DNA from: an uncultured Rikenellaceae bacterium | GTDB lineage: Bacteria; Bacteroidota; Bacteroidia; Bacteroidales; Rikenellaceae | Direction of reading: 5' to 3' | NCBI GenBank assembly: GCA_947038405.1 | Contig: CAMQVY010000007.1 | Location: forward strand, 1 to 64,000 | Length of the DNA: 64,000 nt | Shown: in pieces, positions 63,531-64,000 of the stretch | Position numbering within the stretch: the first letter of the stretch is position 1 | Layout: every line of letters begins with the position of its first letter | The notes under the pieces: generated by a model | The model's database searches: none | Told to the model about the DNA's origin: nothing | The model's input: only the letters and a program-made list of their open reading frames with translations | Program-made: the position numbers and the translations under genes

Positions 63531-64000
63531 CTAAAATCCCCAATGTGTTTCATCATTATTTAGTACCTCTGCTTCACCTGCTTTACGTTCTATTGTGTAG
63601 ATCCACTCTGCTTTATCTTGTAATTCCGCAATTGATGCTTCAATATTATTAGTTCCTTTTTGAAGTACTACATTTTCAAAAATATAGTGTACATCTGTGT
63701 ACCCTTGCGTTGGTTTTGGTAGCTCTACACCATTGAGCTTTACACTAGGGATACCCTTATTTGAGTAAACTGTAATCGATGTATGCATTTTCTCTCGATG
63801 TTTCAATCGTTTTTGTGTGATGTGAAGTACGGTATCTTCACTCCATGATGCTTTATAGAAGTAGTAAGAGTCTTTTTTTATCTTCCTATCAAAGGTAATT
63901 AACCCTTTCATATTGCGAGCAGGAACATTACCTCTATTCGTCATAGGTGTCGCAAAATCAAATGAATTCCATAAATATGAGGCTAATATATAGGGATGAT
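63531..64000 (-). CDS. glycoside hydrolase family 2 enzyme, C-terminal part (runs off the window)
   Basis: The frame stays open from 63531 to the window edge, beyond the first Met at 63944. The visible 156 residues include ASYLWNSFDFATPMTNRG, then GLITFDRKIKKDSYYFYKASWS, the end of a GH2 catalytic barrel in beta-galactosidases, followed by an Ig-like domain (ITVYSNKGIPSVKLNGVELP). The N-terminal domains and catalytic residues lie outside. It is a second GH2 enzyme, distinct from the one at 18868-21375. Confidence 0.85.
   Translation of the reverse strand, partial: HPYILASYLWNSFDFATPMTNRGNVPARNMKGLITFDRKIKKDSYYFYKASWSEDTVLHITQKRLKHREKMHTSITVYSNKGIPSVKLNGVELPKPTQGYTDVHYIFENVVLQKGTNNIEASIAELQDKAEWIYTIERKAGEAEVLNNDETHWGF

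Overview
The window is AT-rich chromosomal DNA from a member of the Bacteroidota, most likely a Bacteroidales species living on host glycans (gut or another mucosa). Grounds for this: start regions without Shine-Dalgarno runs but with TAnnTTTG promoter -7 boxes, lipoproteins with typical Bacteroidetes lipoboxes, BACON and NigD-type proteins, and a large set of mucin-directed enzymes. The species cannot be named from the sequence. No rRNA, tRNA, CRISPR array or SusC/SusD pair was seen.

Layout. 1-613: right end of an IS3/IS150-type element whose transposase carries a one-base frameshift. 651-6662 (minus): omega-amidase-like nitrilase, indolepyruvate:ferredoxin oxidoreductase (iorA, iorB), aminotransferase, phenylacetate-CoA ligase and ACT-domain protein, a compact operon linking aromatic amino acids, aryl-pyruvates and aryl-acetyl-CoA. 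6894-14443 (minus): six genes that read as a synthase-dependent acidic exopolysaccharide machine: UDP-HexNAc dehydrogenase, TolC-like channel, HlyD/Alg44-like adaptor, a zinc-ribbon protein of TackOD1 type, a processive GT2 synthase and a GT4. Near-identical sigma-54-like elements lie before the first and last of these genes. 14675-16526 (plus): methyltransferase and membrane acyltransferase.

16673-35149: host glycan region. alpha-L-fucosidase, GH2 beta-galactosidase, a mutarotase/Na+ symporter fusion, N-acylglucosamine 2-epimerase and N-acetylneuraminate lyase (all minus) form a sialic acid, fucose and galactose salvage set; GH20 hexosaminidase (plus), an M60 mucin peptidase lipoprotein and a Ser-type sulfatase follow. 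RmlA lies among them. 35366-42509 holds housekeeping genes (DUF2007, dnaE, trxA, a UbiA-type prenyltransferase, lepA).

42633-47606 is a TolC/HlyD/two-permease exporter without an ATPase gene, followed by a DUF2264 protein, a biotin-dependent carboxyltransferase (pycB/oadA type), amtB, prmA, xerD, a dicarboxylate/amino acid symporter, rlmH, an Omp85-like barrel, gamma carbonic anhydrase and mazG. 59860-62820 is an ECF sigma module: sigma factor, a protein joining an anti-sigma-like N-terminus and membrane helix to a C-terminal outer-membrane barrel, and a NigD-like lipoprotein. Three copies of the same bipartite motif (TGCAACG, 15 bases, then G/T-CATCT) precede sigma and NigD, pointing to one autoregulated regulon. 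rpiB and the 3' end of another GH2 enzyme close the window.

Most worth following up: the exopolysaccharide cassette with its zinc-ribbon protein and sigma-54-like sites, and the ECF module with its three matching promoters.
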